Assembly (NCBI GenBank): GCA_020216575.1
Contig: JAIUYC010000243.1
Coordinates: forward strand, 1-6,386
Reading direction: 5' to 3'
DNA: 6,386 nucleotides
Origin: Coleofasciculus sp. S288
Lineage (GTDB): Bacteria; Cyanobacteriota; Cyanobacteriia; Cyanobacteriales; Coleofasciculaceae
Positions 6,232 to 6,386 of the stretch are shown in pieces. The position numbers and the translations under genes were made by a program. The stretch's first letter is position 1, and each line of letters begins with the position of its first letter. The notes under the pieces were generated by a model. The model was not told the origin of the DNA, ran no database searches, and saw nothing but the letters and a program-made list of their open reading frames with translations.

Positions 6232-6386
6232 ATAACTAAGATGATTAGTAATAAAAATTAATAGAAAAATAAAAGAAATCATTTGAGAGCCGCTATACTA
6301 ACGCAAATCTTCATAACTGATTAGCGCTATAGAACTTCAGAAGGAATACAATAGCCAAGAATTAGTTGTTCTCAGGGAGTTGAATC

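Larger units (their letters stand above)
5899..6386. other. AT-rich non-coding region upstream of the NRPS-like gene
   Basis: No convincing gene is visible in these 488 bp on either strand. The part from about 6085 to 6285 is especially AT-rich and has many stops in all frames. It should contain the promoter of the minus-strand gene pair and possibly that of a plus-strand gene beyond the right edge. I cannot name a clear -35/-10 pair: TTGACC on the minus strand (6204-6209) has only a poor -10 (TAATTT) 17 bases on. CGCTATA occurs twice near the right end (6291 and 6325), and CTATACTA at 6293-6300 resembles the end of the palindromic element near 280, perhaps a remnant of it. Confidence 0.6.

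Noticed and set aside
6372..6386. Start of a plus-strand gene at the right edge (GGGAG followed by TTG)
   Set aside because: The spacing between GGGAG and TTG is zero and only a few bases follow, so nothing can be supported.

Overview
The window looks like an accessory region of a cyanobacterial chromosome, probably from a filamentous species. The octamer GCGATCGC (HIP1) occurs seven times (880, 1336, 2456, 3603, 4868, 5615, 5631). Short tandem heptanucleotide repeats of the cyanobacterial STRR kind appear between genes and once inside a gene. The NRPS-like protein has cyanobacterial-style linker sequences. Genus cannot be fixed from this sequence alone.

Layout, left to right. Positions 1-105 hold five copies of a 21-bp tandem repeat. 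Read on the minus strand it gives a seamless EYQRLID heptad, the tail of an open frame (2-166) that runs off the left edge and has no visible start codon. Positions 178-285 form a compact palindromic element that can fold into a cloverleaf, followed by a TGCCTTC heptamer run. A 12-TM APC transporter related to ethanolamine permeases lies on the minus strand (339-1796). The 178-bp gap before it carries a G-rich/C-rich long inverted repeat. Upstream on the same strand is a 1302-residue one-module NRPS-like protein (1975-5883), adenylation-thiolation-reductase, without a condensation domain. The last 0.5 kb is AT-rich and non-coding, and probably contains the promoter region.

The main discovery is in the NRPS-like gene. 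Its adenylation domain is split between core motifs A8 and A9 by about 240 residues that look like two tandem, duplicated PilZ domains. PilZ is the c-di-GMP receptor fold, and each copy carries an NxSxxG motif. The A8-A9 site is where other NRPS adenylation domains accept catalytic insertions such as methyltransferases; a sensory insertion there would make an adenylating enzyme potentially gated by a second messenger. The hand-read specificity code, D-I-L-Q-L-G-M-I-W-K, matches glycine codes. Glycine activation, carrier loading and reductive release would give aminoacetaldehyde, or ethanolamine if reduced twice. The next gene downstream is an ethanolamine-permease-type transporter. The working model is a c-di-GMP-responsive glycine reductase paired with an exporter or importer of its product. 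The domain order is seen directly. The glycine call is a motif-based inference, and both c-di-GMP binding and the ethanolamine product are hypotheses.
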